NCBI GenBank assembly: GCA_011046405.1
Contig: DSAR01000126.1
Coordinates: 1-13,057, forward strand
From: Chloroflexota bacterium
GTDB lineage: Bacteria > Chloroflexota > Anaerolineae > B4-G1
Direction of reading: 5' to 3'
DNA length: 13,057 nucleotides
Shown one piece after another: positions 1-6,753 of this stretch (within the stretch, counting starts at the first letter, position 1; every line of letters begins with the position of its first letter). The notes under the pieces are model-generated. The model saw only the letters and a list, made by a program, of their open reading frames with translations. It was not told the origin of the DNA and made no database searches. The translations under genes and the position numbers were made by a program.

Positions 1-192
1 GCTACAGCGCGTAAAAATCACGCACTGCAAAACCTGCCTTCGCAGGTTAGTTTATAGTCGGCGTAGGCCGACTTTGCAGTTGTGGCCCGCGAATTTATTC
101 GCCAGGGACAAATGTGCCATTGTCAAGTTAGAAAGAAAAATGCATCATAAATCGCACTAAAGCCGCTGTCTAGCGCGCACGACAAACCTTAA
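1..192. repeat. Hairpin-rich intergenic element downstream of the CBS gene
   Basis: No gene is visible here. The stretch holds at least three perfect small hairpins: 31-48 (7-bp stem, 4-nt loop), 56-73 (7-bp stem, 4-nt loop) and 89-102 (6-bp stem, 2-nt loop). A weaker one lies at about 107-124. An outer helix, ACTGCAA at 24-30 with TTGCAGT at 74-80, encloses the first two hairpins and gives a three-way-junction shape. Words such as AGCCGCT-TCTAGCGC and GCAC-ACAAAC near 157-187 recur in the element at 985-1064, so the two look like members of one dispersed family. The sequence probably continues beyond base 1. On the minus strand the 31-48 hairpin is followed by TTTT, so it could also act as a weak terminator of the CBS gene. 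The structures are seen directly; function is unknown. Confidence 0.6.
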
Positions 193-858
193 CTAAACCA
201 TATTGGATTTAACTCTCCGCACATCCTTGATCTCGATATCGGGTAGTTTACTGATCGTCTCCACCAGCACGTCATCGGGCACGTTGATGACCTTGAAGAC
301 CGAGGACCAGATCTTTGGATCATCAGTGGGATAGGTGACAAACACCGAGAGATATCCATCTTGGTCGGCAATAGCCTTGGTCAAGCGTGCCACCTCCCCC
401 GCCCGGTCGGGCTGCTCCACGGTGACACGAATCCCCTCGCGGCGAGAGCCCAGGAGTTCCACCATAATCTTGAACAGGTCGTTGTCGCTGATAATGCCGA
501 TCAGCTCTTCACCTTGCATAACCGGCAAACAGCCGATCTTACGATCGGCCATCACGCGGGCCGCCTCCTCGATGGTGGTATCGGGAGTGGTGCTAATCAA
601 TTCTCGCACCATGATGTTGTGCACCTGGAGCTTGGACAGGATGTAATTGACGACGAAAGGGCTGAATTGACTCACATCTGAGGGAACTGCGTTCATCAGT
701 GAACGTAGCGTCACCAGCCCCACCAGCTTCTTGTCTTCATCCAGGATAGGCAGGTGCCGGATGTGATTCTCCTCCATCACTCTCTGGGCCTCCACGACCG
801 GCATGTTGAGATAACCACAGATCGGATCAGGCGTCATTTGGTCTTTGACCAGCATCAT
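193..858 (-). CDS. CBS-CBS-ACT domain protein (AcuB-like)
   Basis: The 221-residue soluble protein has two CBS motifs in tandem (about residues 7-58 and 81-135). Each carries the typical pattern of an M(T)PDP or T-PDTTI start, a V-E A-R-M helix, an H-LP(I/V) or GCLPV strand, and a G-(I/V)(I/V)(S/T) end with D-L following in the second. An ACT-like segment follows (about 143-215, beginning IRVTVEQPDRAGEVARL). This CBS pair plus ACT layout is that of AcuB-like proteins. CBS pairs bind adenine nucleotides and ACT domains often bind amino acids, so an energy- or amino-acid-sensing regulator is likely, but no partner is identified. The start is set by AAGGAGG at 862-868 on the minus strand. Two adjacent ATGs (858 and 855) are available, and the second has slightly better spacing. 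It is separated from the OCD gene by a 311-bp repeat-rich gap, so it is probably its own transcription unit. Confidence 0.85.
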   Translation of the reverse strand: MMLVKDQMTPDPICGYLNMPVVEAQRVMEENHIRHLPILDEDKKLVGLVTLRSLMNAVPSDVSQFSPFVVNYILSKLQVHNIMVRELISTTPDTTIEEAARVMADRKIGCLPVMQGEELIGIISDNDLFKIMVELLGSRREGIRVTVEQPDRAGEVARLTKAIADQDGYLSVFVTYPTDDPKIWSSVFKVINVPDDVLVETISKLPDIEIKDVRRVKSNMV

Positions 859-874
859 TTTCCTCCTTAGGTTG

Positions 875-906
875 GTAGGTTGGTAGATGGGTAGGTTGGT
901 AGATGG
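875..906. repeat. 16-bp perfect tandem repeat, two copies
   Basis: The word GTAGGTTGGTAGATGG occurs twice head to tail (875-890 and 891-906), preceded by a partial copy at 871-876. It lies just 5' of the ribosome binding site of the CBS gene, so it would form part of that gene's leader. This may be slippage-prone filler; no function is visible. Confidence 0.8.
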
Positions 907-943
907 TGCAGGCCGTATCGGGACAGGCGATGTGATCGAGTGT

Positions 944-1100
944 ATTTCAAATGGGTGTGTTTCATTTCATTTGAGACCAAGCTCGTAGTAGGCGATTTAT
1001 CGCCGTAAAAGCGCGCTGAAGCCGCTATCTAGCGCCGCTGCCTAGCAGCGCACGCACTACAAACAATGCTCAAAGTATTTGAAACGCACCCATTTCAAAT
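944..1100. repeat. MITE-like element with 32-bp imperfect terminal inverted repeats
   Basis: The arms 944-975 and 1069-1100 are inverted repeats that match at 26 of 32 positions by hand alignment; the core is AAATGGGTG-GTTTCA. The 93-bp interior has a second nested pair (GTAGT at 985-989, ACTAC at 1056-1060) and perfect hairpins at 991-1004 (GGCGAT, TT, ATCGCC) and 1036-1050 (CGCTGC, CTA, GCAGCG). The interior shares words with the element at 1-192. No open reading frame or transposase is present, so if mobile it would depend on a transposase elsewhere. This element fills most of the 311-bp gap between the CBS and OCD genes; I see no convincing sigma70 promoter in that gap. Confidence 0.6.
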
Positions 1101-1143
1101 GAGTAAAGCGCTGCATACGCCCGTCTCGACTCGTTCGCCCGTT

Positions 1144-1168
1144 AACTTGCAACTTGTAACTTGCAACT
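1144..1168. repeat. Short direct repeat AACTTGCAACT x2
   Basis: Two copies of an 11-bp word lie at 1144-1154 and 1158-1168, separated by TGT. The second copy abuts the stop codon of the OCD-family gene. This simple reiterated intergenic word has no assignable role. Confidence 0.7.
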
Positions 1169-1169
1169 A

Positions 1170-2159
1170 CTACAACGGCAACCAGGTTCCCACACCTTTC
1201 TCCACTGCCTTTTCATAAAGCAGGGGCGCCGTCGCCATATCGTCCATCGCCAGACCCAGATTAGCCGTCATTGTGCGCTCGACGGGCGTCTCGCGGCCCG
1301 GTTTCTGCCCAATGGCTAACTCTCCCAGGTCGGCGTAAAGCGGCGGGATGTCCTGGAAATAGCCTACTTCCTGGTAATGGCGCAACTGTGGTGTGTCGTC
1401 GGTGCAGAACTTGTCCGCTTCCTTCATCGCGTCAGGATGCCAATAGGAGTCGAAATCGACCAGCGAGGCGAACGCGCCCTCATCCAGCCATCCGGCCCGG
1501 ATAGTGCGATGGGGCTTTTTAAGGATCGGCCCGGCGGTGACCACCAGGTCGCAACCGGAGACGGCCTCTTTGGGTGTATCGACCACCGTCACATCCAGAT
1601 CGAAGCGTTCGCCTAGCTCTTCGGCGTAGGCCCGGGCGGCATCTCGATCCACGTCGTAGGCCATCACGCGGGTCAACGGAAAGAGCACGTTCAGCGCCTC
1701 CGCGTTGGTGCGCCCCTGCACTCCGCAACCCAAGACGCCGAGCACCGATGAATCGGAGCGGGCCAGGTAACGAGCGCCGACTGCCGTCGCCGCCGCGGTG
1801 CGCATCGCCGTGATCCAGATACAATCCATCACCGAGATGGGCAGCCCGGTCTCCACGTCATTGAGGATCAGCAGACCGGTGATGTAGGGCAATCCGCGCC
1901 GGTAGTTCTCCGGGAAGCCGCTCACCCACTTGACACCGGCCGATCTCAGCGCCGGGATGTAGGCTGGCATGGCGTGAATGAAGTTATCTCCCTCGCCGGG
2001 GTGAACGCCCGGTTTCGGCGGCATCTCCACCCGCCCATGTCCCTTCTCCTCAAAAGCGGATTCCACCGCCTCGATGATCTCAGCCATCGTCAACCCAACT
2101 GCCTCGACGTCGGCCCGAGAAAGATAAAGCAATTGATTCGTGTGCTTCTGATTCATCAT
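1170..2159 (-). CDS. Ornithine cyclodeaminase / mu-crystallin family oxidoreductase
   Basis: The 329-residue protein is NAD(P)-dependent by family. The family includes ornithine cyclodeaminase, alanine dehydrogenase and imine reductases. Visible hallmarks are GVKWVSGFPEN (about 75-85, with a substrate-site Lys), GLPYITGLLILNDVETGLPISVMD (89-112), WITAMRTAAATA (115-126, with the conserved Arg-Thr) and the Rossmann loop GCGVQG (144-149). The position where many members have a GAD-type motif reads SLVDFDSYWHPD (232-243), so the exact reaction should not be assumed. I chose the ATG at 2159 because GGAGGGG (2163-2169) lies just 5' of it. An upstream ATG at 2195 would add 12 residues, has no such site and would overlap the preceding gene. 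It lies 19 bp behind the QueG-like gene and is the last gene of the liv-linked operon. Confidence 0.87.
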   Translation of the reverse strand: MMNQKHTNQLLYLSRADVEAVGLTMAEIIEAVESAFEEKGHGRVEMPPKPGVHPGEGDNFIHAMPAYIPALRSAGVKWVSGFPENYRRGLPYITGLLILNDVETGLPISVMDCIWITAMRTAAATAVGARYLARSDSSVLGVLGCGVQGRTNAEALNVLFPLTRVMAYDVDRDAARAYAEELGERFDLDVTVVDTPKEAVSGCDLVVTAGPILKKPHRTIRAGWLDEGAFASLVDFDSYWHPDAMKEADKFCTDDTPQLRHYQEVGYFQDIPPLYADLGELAIGQKPGRETPVERTMTANLGLAMDDMATAPLLYEKAVEKGVGTWLPL

Positions 2160-2178
2160 TATTTCCCCTCCAGACATG

Positions 2179-2985
2179 TTACACGGCTGGCCCAAAAGCG
2201 CAAGGGCCGACGGCGCACTTGCCGCACACGTCGACCAGCCCTAGACTCCTATATTCCTCGGCCACCGCCAACAAGCGCCGGTAGCAACGACGCTTGTCGA
2301 TGTGACTATCCCCATCCAAGGCGCTATCCAGCGCGCCCACCGGACAGCGAGCGACACATACCCGGCAACTCCCATCGTGAAAATAGAGACAACGCACCTT
2401 TGATTCCAACGGCGAGGGTTCCAGTTCGGGCAATGCCGCGTCGATGACCACGCTTCCGAAGCGACCGGCGCACCCGGCATCGGTAATGACCATGTGATGC
2501 AGCCCAAAAGCCCCCAGCCCGGCGATGACGGCCACACTCTTATGAGACCAGCGGCTGACCAGGCTTTCCGGATCGAAGTTATGGGTAGCGGGCTCTGCGG
2601 CGGCCCGGATGCCGCGCTCGGCCAACATCGCGATCAGGCCCGCAGTGATGCGCCCAATGAGGGCGTTGGTCTCTACGTAGGCCACGGCCCACTCGCGGGC
2701 GACCGTTTCGGGGTACGCGGCGTTGGCCTCGACGATCCAGCGCTCGAAGGGCAGAAAAAATGAGAGTACCGCGCGCGCGCCCGGCAGCAAATCGACCGGT
2801 AACACGTGGGCCGCTTCCACCTCGCGGCGGAGGTATTCGAAGCGCTCATCATCAGCCCGCGCAAAGCCAAGCAAAGGCTGGCGATAGGCTGTGAGCGTAT
2901 CTGCGCCAGCGACCTCGCGGTTGATCAACGAAGCAATCGCCTGGGTCAGCGCCGGTGGCGTGCAACGCCGTGAGCTAATAACCAT
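2179..2985 (-). CDS. Short QueG-related double 4Fe-4S cluster protein
   Basis: The 268-residue protein has eight C-terminal cysteines arranged for two 4Fe-4S clusters: C199, C207-x2-C210-x3-C214-P, C234, and C254-x2-C257-x4-C262. This matches the ferredoxin-like segment of epoxyqueuosine reductase (QueG) relatives. The middle region, with PVDLLPGARAVLSFFLPF (63-80) and GLGAFGLHHMVITDAGCAGRFGSVV (156-180), is also of this family. It is shorter than true QueG, so tRNA epoxyqueuosine reduction should not be assumed; a redox partner of the neighbouring OCD-family enzyme is an inference. The start is uncertain. The ATG at 2985 has no Shine-Dalgarno sequence, and the first 10 to 13 codons lie inside a decayed OCD gene read in another frame. 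The true start may be a non-ATG codon downstream, or the original 5' end may have been lost. Confidence 0.8.
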   Translation of the reverse strand: MVISSRRCTPPALTQAIASLINREVAGADTLTAYRQPLLGFARADDERFEYLRREVEAAHVLPVDLLPGARAVLSFFLPFERWIVEANAAYPETVAREWAVAYVETNALIGRITAGLIAMLAERGIRAAAEPATHNFDPESLVSRWSHKSVAVIAGLGAFGLHHMVITDAGCAGRFGSVVIDAALPELEPSPLESKVRCLYFHDGSCRVCVARCPVGALDSALDGDSHIDKRRCYRRLLAVAEEYRSLGLVDVCGKCAVGPCAFGPAV

Positions 2986-3207
2986 CTATCACAACCGGTC
3001 TCGGCATCGATCAGTATGCCAGGGCGTAAATGAACATCCTGGGCAAGATGCTCGTTGAAAACAGAGATGATCTTGATCGCCATGCAACCCAAACGGTCGT
3101 CGTGATCAGGTCGGATCAGAAAGATGACCCGGCATAAAGCGGGTAACGCCGTCGTGGCGTTCCAGGTCGATAGCCGCATCCGCCGATAAAAGACGGATAC
3201 TCGTCAT
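2948..3207 (-). pseudogene. Decayed OCD-family gene remnant coupled to livF
   Basis: Three reading frames in succession give OCD-family sequence. From the ATG at 3207 come MTSIRLLSADAAIDL and then HDGVTRFMPGHLSDPT, followed by a TGA at 3106-3108. In the next frame come DRLGCMAIKIISVF, then LRPGILIDAETG. In the third frame come PVVIDGY, a TAG at 2975-2977, and LTALHATGA. In family order these are the N-terminus, the substrate-site strand with Lys, the AETG-P turn and the LTALRTAATGA helix. So the remnant has two frame changes, one in-frame stop, an internal loss of roughly 40 codons and no 3' half, including no Rossmann domain. Its ATG overlaps the livF stop as ATGA, the mark of a once translationally coupled operon gene. 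It is not a recent copy of the intact OCD gene; the two differ clearly. Confidence 0.75.
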
Positions 3208-3920
3208 CGCTCTCCCAGGTACGCCTTGCGAACCCGCTCGTCCTGGAGCAACTCCGGGGCTGAGCCTGAAAGCACCACCCGCCCCGTCTCCAACACGTAC
3301 CCTCGATGGGCTATCTTGAGCGCTGCGCGAGCGTTCTGCTCCACCAGAAGGATCGTCACACCCCGCTGGTTGATCTCCTGCACCGTCTCGAAGATCGCCT
3401 TGACCAAGAGAGGCGCAAGACCAAGCGAGGGCTCGTCCAACAACACCAGGCGTGGATGCGCCATCAACGCCCGCCCGATGGTCAGCATCTGCTGTTCTCC
3501 ACCCGAAAGCGTGCCGCCGAGCTGATGCTTGCGCTCTTCCAGGCGGGGGAAAAGATCGAAGACGCGGCGGCGATTTTTCTCAATCGCCTCCTGATCGCCG
3601 CCCAGGGTGTACGCACCCATATTCAGATTTTCCATCACTGTCAGCGTGCTGAAAATCTCGCGCCCCTCCGGCGCGTGAGAGACGCCGTTCTCCACGATGC
3701 GATGGGCCGGCGTCTGGCTGATATCCTCGCCGTCGAACAAAATCTGGCCTTCACGAGGACGGATCAAGCCGGAGATGGTGCGCAACGTCGTGGTCTTGCC
3801 GGCCCCATTGGCCCCGATCAGGGTGACGACCTCGCCCTCCTCCACCGTCAAATTGAGGCCCTTCAGGGCGTGGACGTGACCGTAATACGTATGTAAGTTG
3901 TCTATCTTCAACAAAGCCAC
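3204..3920 (-). CDS. livF: Branched-chain amino-acid-type ABC transporter ATP-binding protein LivF
   Basis: The 238-residue ABC ATPase is the second ATP-binding subunit of a HAAT-family importer. It has Walker A GANGAGKTT (36-44), signature LSGGEQQ (138-144) and Walker B LVLLDEP (158-164), followed by the LivF-typical VEQNARAAL, where the usual H-loop His is replaced by Gln-Asn. The end RGYVLETGRVVLSG is also characteristic, and the length is normal for LivF. The start is a GTG at 3920, two bases after the livG stop. The GAGGAGGAGG run encoding the acidic tail of LivG supplies its Shine-Dalgarno sequence, about 10 nt upstream, so livG and livF are tightly coupled. Confidence 0.95.
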   Translation of the reverse strand: MALLKIDNLHTYYGHVHALKGLNLTVEEGEVVTLIGANGAGKTTTLRTISGLIRPREGQILFDGEDISQTPAHRIVENGVSHAPEGREIFSTLTVMENLNMGAYTLGGDQEAIEKNRRRVFDLFPRLEERKHQLGGTLSGGEQQMLTIGRALMAHPRLVLLDEPSLGLAPLLVKAIFETVQEINQRGVTILLVEQNARAALKIAHRGYVLETGRVVLSGSAPELLQDERVRKAYLGER

Positions 3921-3922
3921 GG

Positions 3923-4801
3923 CTACACCACCTCCTCCTCTTCGTCTTCCTCTCCCAGATAGGCCTTGATGACGCGCGGATCGCCTTGCACCTCCGCTGG
4001 CGTGCCTTCGGCGATCTTTTTGCCATAGTCCAGGACGATGATGCGCTCACATATACCCATCACGACTTTCATGTCGTGCTCGATGAGGAGCACGGTGACG
4101 CCGGACGCGCGGATGTCCTCGATCAGGGCCATCAATTCGATCGATTCCTGCTCGTTGAGACCGGCGGCCGGTTCGTCCAAGATAATGAGCGCCGGCCGGG
4201 TCGCCAGGGCGCGGGCGATCTCCAGCCTCCGCTGGTGTCCATACGGCAGATTCTTGGCCAATTCATCCCGGTAATCGCTCAAGCCCATAAAGTCCAGGTA
4301 ATGCCGGGCCTCGGCAACGATATGTTTCTCCTCCTCCTGTTGCGATGGGGGACGGAAAAGCGCGCCCCACACCCCCGCCTTGGTCAGATGGTGCGGCCCG
4401 GACATCACGTTTTCCTGTGCGGTCAGGTTGTCGAACAGATGAATCGTCTGGAACGTGCGGGCGATACCGCGCTCGGTGATCTCGTGCGGGCGCAACATAC
4501 GAAAATCATCCCACTGTTGTTTGATCGACGAAATGGGCAACCAGTTGAACCACCAGACGGGCGTGGTCAGTCGCTTACGCCAGGTCAGTTCAGGATGGGC
4601 GATCCGTTGACCCTGGAAGGATATCTCTCCCTTGGTGGGCGCGTAAATGCCGGTGATCATGTTGAAAATCGTCGTCTTGCCGGCGCCGTTCGGGCCGATC
4701 AAGCCGAGAATATCCCCCTCATGGACGTCGAAGGATACCGTGTCCACGGCCGTCAAACCGCCAAAATTTTTCGTCAGACGCTTGGTTTCTAAAAGTGTCA
4801 T
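3923..4801 (-). CDS. livG: Branched-chain amino-acid-type ABC transporter ATP-binding protein LivG
   Basis: The 292-residue ABC ATPase has Walker A GPNGAGKTT (36-44), RTFQTIHLFDNLTAQENV (115-132, Q-loop region), signature-like LPYGHQRRLEIARAL (185-199), Walker B LIILDEP (205-211) and an H-loop His at 242 (LLIEHDMKVVMGICERIIVLDYG). It is longer than the usual LivG (about 255 residues). The extra length is an insertion at about 68-103 containing PVWWFNWLPISSIKQQWDDF, placed before the Q-loop, and an acidic tail EEDEEEEVV. The ATG at 4801 is the start because the family N-terminus begins there; the reading frame stays open further upstream but only as antisense-style shadow inside livM. It lies 17 bp after the livM stop. 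Confidence 0.94.
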   Translation of the reverse strand: MTLLETKRLTKNFGGLTAVDTVSFDVHEGDILGLIGPNGAGKTTIFNMITGIYAPTKGEISFQGQRIAHPELTWRKRLTTPVWWFNWLPISSIKQQWDDFRMLRPHEITERGIARTFQTIHLFDNLTAQENVMSGPHHLTKAGVWGALFRPPSQQEEEKHIVAEARHYLDFMGLSDYRDELAKNLPYGHQRRLEIARALATRPALIILDEPAAGLNEQESIELMALIEDIRASGVTVLLIEHDMKVVMGICERIIVLDYGKKIAEGTPAEVQGDPRVIKAYLGEEDEEEEVV

Positions 4802-4818
4802 GGTCAGGTCAGCCTCTT

Positions 4819-5829
4819 CTATTGGTTCTCTATGGCATGAGGCGGCGTTGGTTTCTCCAGATCGCCTCGAATTTCCATCTGCACCCGCCGGCTGGGCCAC
4901 AAACCCTCCGGTCGAGCGATCATCATCGTCACCATCGCCACACCCAGCCAGGCGTCTCGCCAGGCCTTGAGGAAGCGAGAGACCTCCGGCAGGGTGACCA
5001 TGCCAAGCGTGCCAACGAAGACACCGGGAATAGACCCGGCGCCGCCCAGGACGACGACGCAGAAAAGGATGACCGACTCCATGAACTTGGCCTGATCGGG
5101 CGAGATGACCGTAATTCGCCCGGCGTAGAGCGCGCCCGCCAGCCCGGCCCAACCGGACCCCAGGACGAAGGCCAGCAGCTTGACCTGGATCGTGTCGATG
5201 CCCATCGCCTCGGCGGCGACCTCGTCCTCGCGCACGTACATCCACGCCCGGCCGAGACGAGAATGCTCCAGACGCTGCACGGCGAAGATCGTGATGATCA
5301 GGAAAAAAAGCGTCAGATAGTAATGATAGATCGGTTTGCGCAACACGAAACCAAAAAGCGCCGGTCGATCGATGCCGCTCAAACCGTTGGCGCCGCCGGT
5401 AATCCCAAAGATGTTATTCACCAGCGCCAGGCGCACCACCTCGCCGAATGCGATGGTCACGATACACAGATAATCACCCCGCAGGTGCAAGATCGGCCGA
5501 GTAATCAGGTAACCGAAGAGTGCCGCCACGAGCACGCTGAACGGCAGGGTCAGTAGAATCGGGACGTCGAAGTGCAAATTGAGCAAAGCGCACGTGTATG
5601 CGCCCAAGCCATAGAAAGCGGCGTGTCCCAATTGGAACAATCCGGCGTATCCGACGATGATGTGGAGGCTAAGACCGAGCATTACGTAGAGAACGGTGCG
5701 CCACATGACAGAGCGGTAATAATCACCCAGCGGCAAAGGCATCAGGATGGCCAACGCTAGCAGTCCTACCTGCCACCAAAGCGGATTCACCTTACGAAAA
5801 CGTGTGACTGTATCCTGTAAGATCGCCAT
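4819..5829 (-). CDS. livM: Branched-chain amino-acid-type ABC permease LivM
   Basis: The 336-residue integral membrane permease of a HAAT importer has several hydrophobic segments. Family landmarks include HIIVGYAGLFQLGHAAFYGLGAY (about 56-78), LRGDYLCIVTIAFGEVVRL, NGLSGI, RLGRAWMYVREDEVAAEAMGID, the EAA-like loop that meets the ATPases, and GGAGSIPGVFVG. Near the C-terminus ARPEGLWPSRR is the usual LivM ending. It starts at the ATG at 5829 with GGAGG five bases upstream; this ribosome site abuts the livH stop codon nine bases away, so translation is probably coupled. It pairs with LivH to form the pore. Confidence 0.95.
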   Translation of the reverse strand: MAILQDTVTRFRKVNPLWWQVGLLALAILMPLPLGDYYRSVMWRTVLYVMLGLSLHIIVGYAGLFQLGHAAFYGLGAYTCALLNLHFDVPILLTLPFSVLVAALFGYLITRPILHLRGDYLCIVTIAFGEVVRLALVNNIFGITGGANGLSGIDRPALFGFVLRKPIYHYYLTLFFLIITIFAVQRLEHSRLGRAWMYVREDEVAAEAMGIDTIQVKLLAFVLGSGWAGLAGALYAGRITVISPDQAKFMESVILFCVVVLGGAGSIPGVFVGTLGMVTLPEVSRFLKAWRDAWLGVAMVTMMIARPEGLWPSRRVQMEIRGDLEKPTPPHAIENQ

Positions 5830-5838
5830 ATCCGCCTC

Positions 5839-6744
5839 CTACACCTTCTCCGCCACGCGCTCGCCGAGAATCCCGGTGGGTCGGAAGATCAAGATCAAGA
5901 TGAGGATGACATAAGCGATGACATCCTTCCACTGAGGCGATATGTATCCAGCTCCCAGCGTCTCAATAATGCCAAGAAGGAATCCTCCGAGCATCGCGCC
6001 GGGGATGTTGCCAATCCCGCCCAGGATAGCGGCGATAAAGGCCTTGAGTCCATACGTCCACCCCAGGGTGAAGTCGAAAGATCCGTAGTAAAGGGCGACG
6101 ATCATACCGGCTACACCACCCAACCCCGGCCCGATGAGAAAAACGATGGCGATGATGCGGTTGACGTCGATGCCCATCAATCGAGAGACATCGTGGTTGA
6201 GCGAAACGGCCCGCATCGCGGTGCCGATGCGGGTCCGTTGGACGAAGAGATATAGGGCCCCCATCATCAGGAAAGAGACCGCCAGGACGATGATCTGCAT
6301 CACGCTGATTCGCGCCCCTCCTGCTATCACGATCCCGCCCCTGGGTGTAATACCGGTCGGGTAGGTCTTGTAACTGGCGCCATAGACGTTGCGGGCCAAA
6401 CTCTGCAGGATGAAGGCGACGCCGAGGGCAGAGATGACGGGCGCCAGTCGCCCGGCCGTGCGCAGGGGGCGGTAGGCGATCCGTTCCACGAGAACGCCTG
6501 CCAGGGCGATGGTGATCATCACGATGATGACGGCCGGCACGATGAAAAAGGCGCTTCCCTGGGCCATAAGCCCCACCAGAACGTTGATCACGGTCAATCC
6601 CAGGTACGCCCCCCACATAAAGAGATCGCCGTGGGCAAAGTTGATCAGCTTCAAAACACCGTAGACCATCGTATAGCCCAAGGCGACCAGGGAATAAAAT
6701 GCGCCAATGGTAACCCCATTGATCATTTGCTGAATGAATTGCAT
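5839..6744 (-). CDS. livH: Branched-chain amino-acid-type ABC permease LivH
   Basis: The 301-residue membrane permease starts MQFIQQMINGVTIGAFYSLVALGYTMVYGVLKLINFAHGDLFMWGAY, the signature LivH N-terminus. Later come RTRIGTAMRAVSLNHDVSRLMGIDVNRII (the ATPase-contact loop) and GGIGNIPGAMLGGFLLGIIE, ending with FRPTGILGER. I chose the ATG at 6744, which has AGGAG seven bases 5' of it. The frame stays open for 24 more codons to 6816, but those codons lie inside a tandem repeat, so I reject the longer form. The Shine-Dalgarno sequence itself straddles the repeat end (GGTTAGG at 6754-6760 on the minus strand). It is separated from livJ by 420 bp of repeats and a hairpin. Confidence 0.95.
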   Translation of the reverse strand: MQFIQQMINGVTIGAFYSLVALGYTMVYGVLKLINFAHGDLFMWGAYLGLTVINVLVGLMAQGSAFFIVPAVIIVMITIALAGVLVERIAYRPLRTAGRLAPVISALGVAFILQSLARNVYGASYKTYPTGITPRGGIVIAGGARISVMQIIVLAVSFLMMGALYLFVQRTRIGTAMRAVSLNHDVSRLMGIDVNRIIAIVFLIGPGLGGVAGMIVALYYGSFDFTLGWTYGLKAFIAAILGGIGNIPGAMLGGFLLGIIETLGAGYISPQWKDVIAYVILILILIFRPTGILGERVAEKV

Positions 6745-6753
6745 AAGTCGTCT

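Noticed and set aside
859..1169. Promoter for the CBS gene
   Set aside because: No -35/-10 pair of acceptable spacing was convincing by eye in this repeat-filled gap, so none is listed.
2946..3179. A 77-codon frame as an independent small gene
   Set aside because: Its sequence is the middle of an OCD-family protein, and the continuation lies in other frames, so it is a pseudogene fragment.
4038..4274. Plus-strand short frames opposite the liv genes
   Set aside because: All are antisense shadows without ribosome sites or recognisable domains.
4802..5245. In-frame 5' extension of livG to 440 codons
   Set aside because: It lies wholly inside livM in another frame, is Arg/Gly-rich shadow, and LivG homology begins at the ATG at 4801.
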